Of a stretch of DNA of 7,537 nucleotides, positions 6,695 to 7,537 are shown one piece after another (position 1 is the stretch's first letter; every line of letters begins with the position of its first letter). The notes under the pieces are model-generated. The model was not told where the DNA came from, did no database searches, and was given only the letters and a program-made list of their open reading frames with translations. This DNA comes from Clostridiaceae bacterium (lineage in GTDB: Bacteria > Bacillota > Clostridia > Oscillospirales > Acutalibacteraceae). The stretch lies in contig JAEDML010000060.1 of the NCBI GenBank assembly GCA_016303035.1, positions 1 to 7,537 on the forward strand, given 5' to 3'. Both the position numbers and the translations under genes were made by a program.

Positions 6695-7537
6695 TTACTG
6701 TACTTTTTTATAGAAATTCATAGGATTAACCCAGGAATTATTTACCATGATTCCGAAATGCAGATGGTAACCCGTTGACCAACCGGTTGATCCGACATAG
6801 CCGATAACCTGGCCTTTTTTAACATAACTTCCGGACGACACAGCGATTGAAGCCATATGGGCATAATACGCCTTATAATTTGTACCGCCCTGACTTCCGT
6901 GGTCAATCGCTACATAATTACCGTAACCGCCGCCGCAGCCGCAGCTACCGTTTTTACCGTAATTATGTGTACAAGAGCCGTTTGATTTATAGACATATCC
7001 GTCGGCAATTGCAACTACGGGTTTTCCGCTTATTCCGCCTCCTGCTATATCAATGCCGTAATGGGTTCCGTTATGTACGCTGTCATTGCTCGCGTATCCT
7101 GCGCTGATATAATAATAACCGGGAACCGGCCAAAGGAATGCGCCGCCGTCATATACAACGGAAACGCCGGAATTTGACTGCATTGATCTTAATGTAGCCT
7201 GATAATCCTTTATCTGAGCCTCGACCGCCTTATTATCGGCGTTTAAATCGCTAGTCTGCGCGTTTATATTTGAAATTACGCCTTGAATTTTAGCGCTCTC
7301 ACTTTCAAGCTCTTTTTGCTTTGCGGCAATTGTGCTGCGAATAGAAACCTGTTCATCAAGTAATCTTTGATTTTCAGCCTGTTTTGCCTGAAGCTCCTCA
7401 ATTGCGGCTTTAATATTTTCAATCATCTTTTTATCATGAGCGGAAACAGATGCCGTAAGCTGTGAAAGCTGTAAAAAATCCGAAAAATTCTCAGCACCCA
7501 AAAGCACCTGAACATTGCTTCCCGTATTGCTCATGGA
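6695..7537 (-). CDS. M23-family peptidoglycan endopeptidase with coiled-coil N-terminus (5' end cut by window edge)
   Basis: The frame is open through the window edge. An ATG at 7534 is in frame but sits inside a conserved region (S-MSNTGSNVQVLLGAENFSDFL), so the real start, signal peptide and the first coiled coil should lie beyond 7537. Counting from that Met, a coiled coil covers about 30-118 and the LytM/M23 domain covers about 135-279. The zinc ligands are His158 and Asp162 in HYGID and His259 in HLH (257-259), with His226 (YAHM) and His257 completing the active site, so it looks catalytically competent. It is predicted to be secreted and to cut peptide cross-links in peptidoglycan, in the style of EnvC-like or clostridial PcsB/CwlO-like cell separation factors with an added LytM domain. 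An insert with Cys188, Cys198 and Cys200 precedes GGGYGNYVAIDHG. Confidence 0.93.
   Translation of the reverse strand, partial: SMSNTGSNVQVLLGAENFSDFLQLSQLTASVSAHDKKMIENIKAAIEELQAKQAENQRLLDEQVSIRSTIAAKQKELESESAKIQGVISNINAQTSDLNADNKAVEAQIKDYQATLRSMQSNSGVSVVYDGGAFLWPVPGYYYISAGYASNDSVHNGTHYGIDIAGGGISGKPVVAIADGYVYKSNGSCTHNYGKNGSCGCGGGYGNYVAIDHGSQGGTNYKAYYAHMASIAVSSGSYVKKGQVIGYVGSTGWSTGYHLHFGIMVNNSWVNPMNFYKKVQ

Noticed and set aside
6847..7107. An 86-codon open frame antisense to the M23 catalytic domain, rich in Arg and Tyr
   Set aside because: Its biased composition is the complement of the Gly/Tyr/Ala-rich M23 region, and no start signal supports it.

Overview
The window is an AT-rich stretch with the look of an anaerobic gut or rumen Firmicute (Clostridia, possibly Oscillospirales/Ruminococcaceae). 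This rests on clear GGAGG-type Shine-Dalgarno sites, an M23 hydrolase with the clostridial coiled-coil N-terminus, a VanZ and AI-2E-family membrane protein pair, and a cytoplasmic GH2 mannosidase under an AraC-family regulator. The taxonomic placement is inference. No RNA gene, insertion sequence, phage gene or CRISPR array was seen.

Left half (1-4334) is a small carbohydrate locus. An AraC-family regulator reads leftwards off the window edge from 807. Divergent from it, a GH2 beta-mannosidase (971-3385) and a NodB/CE4-type polysaccharide deacetylase (3471-4334) read rightwards. The 163-bp divergent intergenic region carries two near-identical 16-bp direct repeats exactly 21 bp apart, the layout expected of tandem AraC-family half-sites. 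Neither enzyme has a signal peptide, so the predicted job is intracellular breakdown of imported beta-mannosides, with a deacetylation step on a sugar still to be identified. A near-consensus promoter in front of the deacetylase suggests it can also be expressed on its own.

Right half (4395-7537) is a leftward cell-envelope gene run. It holds the 3' part of an M23 peptidoglycan hydrolase, a VanZ-family membrane protein, an AI-2E-family (PF01594) membrane protein whose start overlaps the vanZ stop by 4 bp, and a small coiled-coil protein of unknown function started by TTG behind a strong ribosome binding site. A GC-rich hairpin without a U-tract lies between the M23 and VanZ genes. The two halves converge on a hairpin terminator at 4343-4379 that should work in both directions.

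The most unusual points are the 21-bp-spaced operator candidate, the pairing of a cytosolic beta-mannosidase with a cytosolic deacetylase of a divergent CE4 type, the Cys-containing insert in the M23 catalytic domain, and the unassigned coiled-coil gene. I found nothing that supports a wholly new system (defence, mobile or RNA-based).
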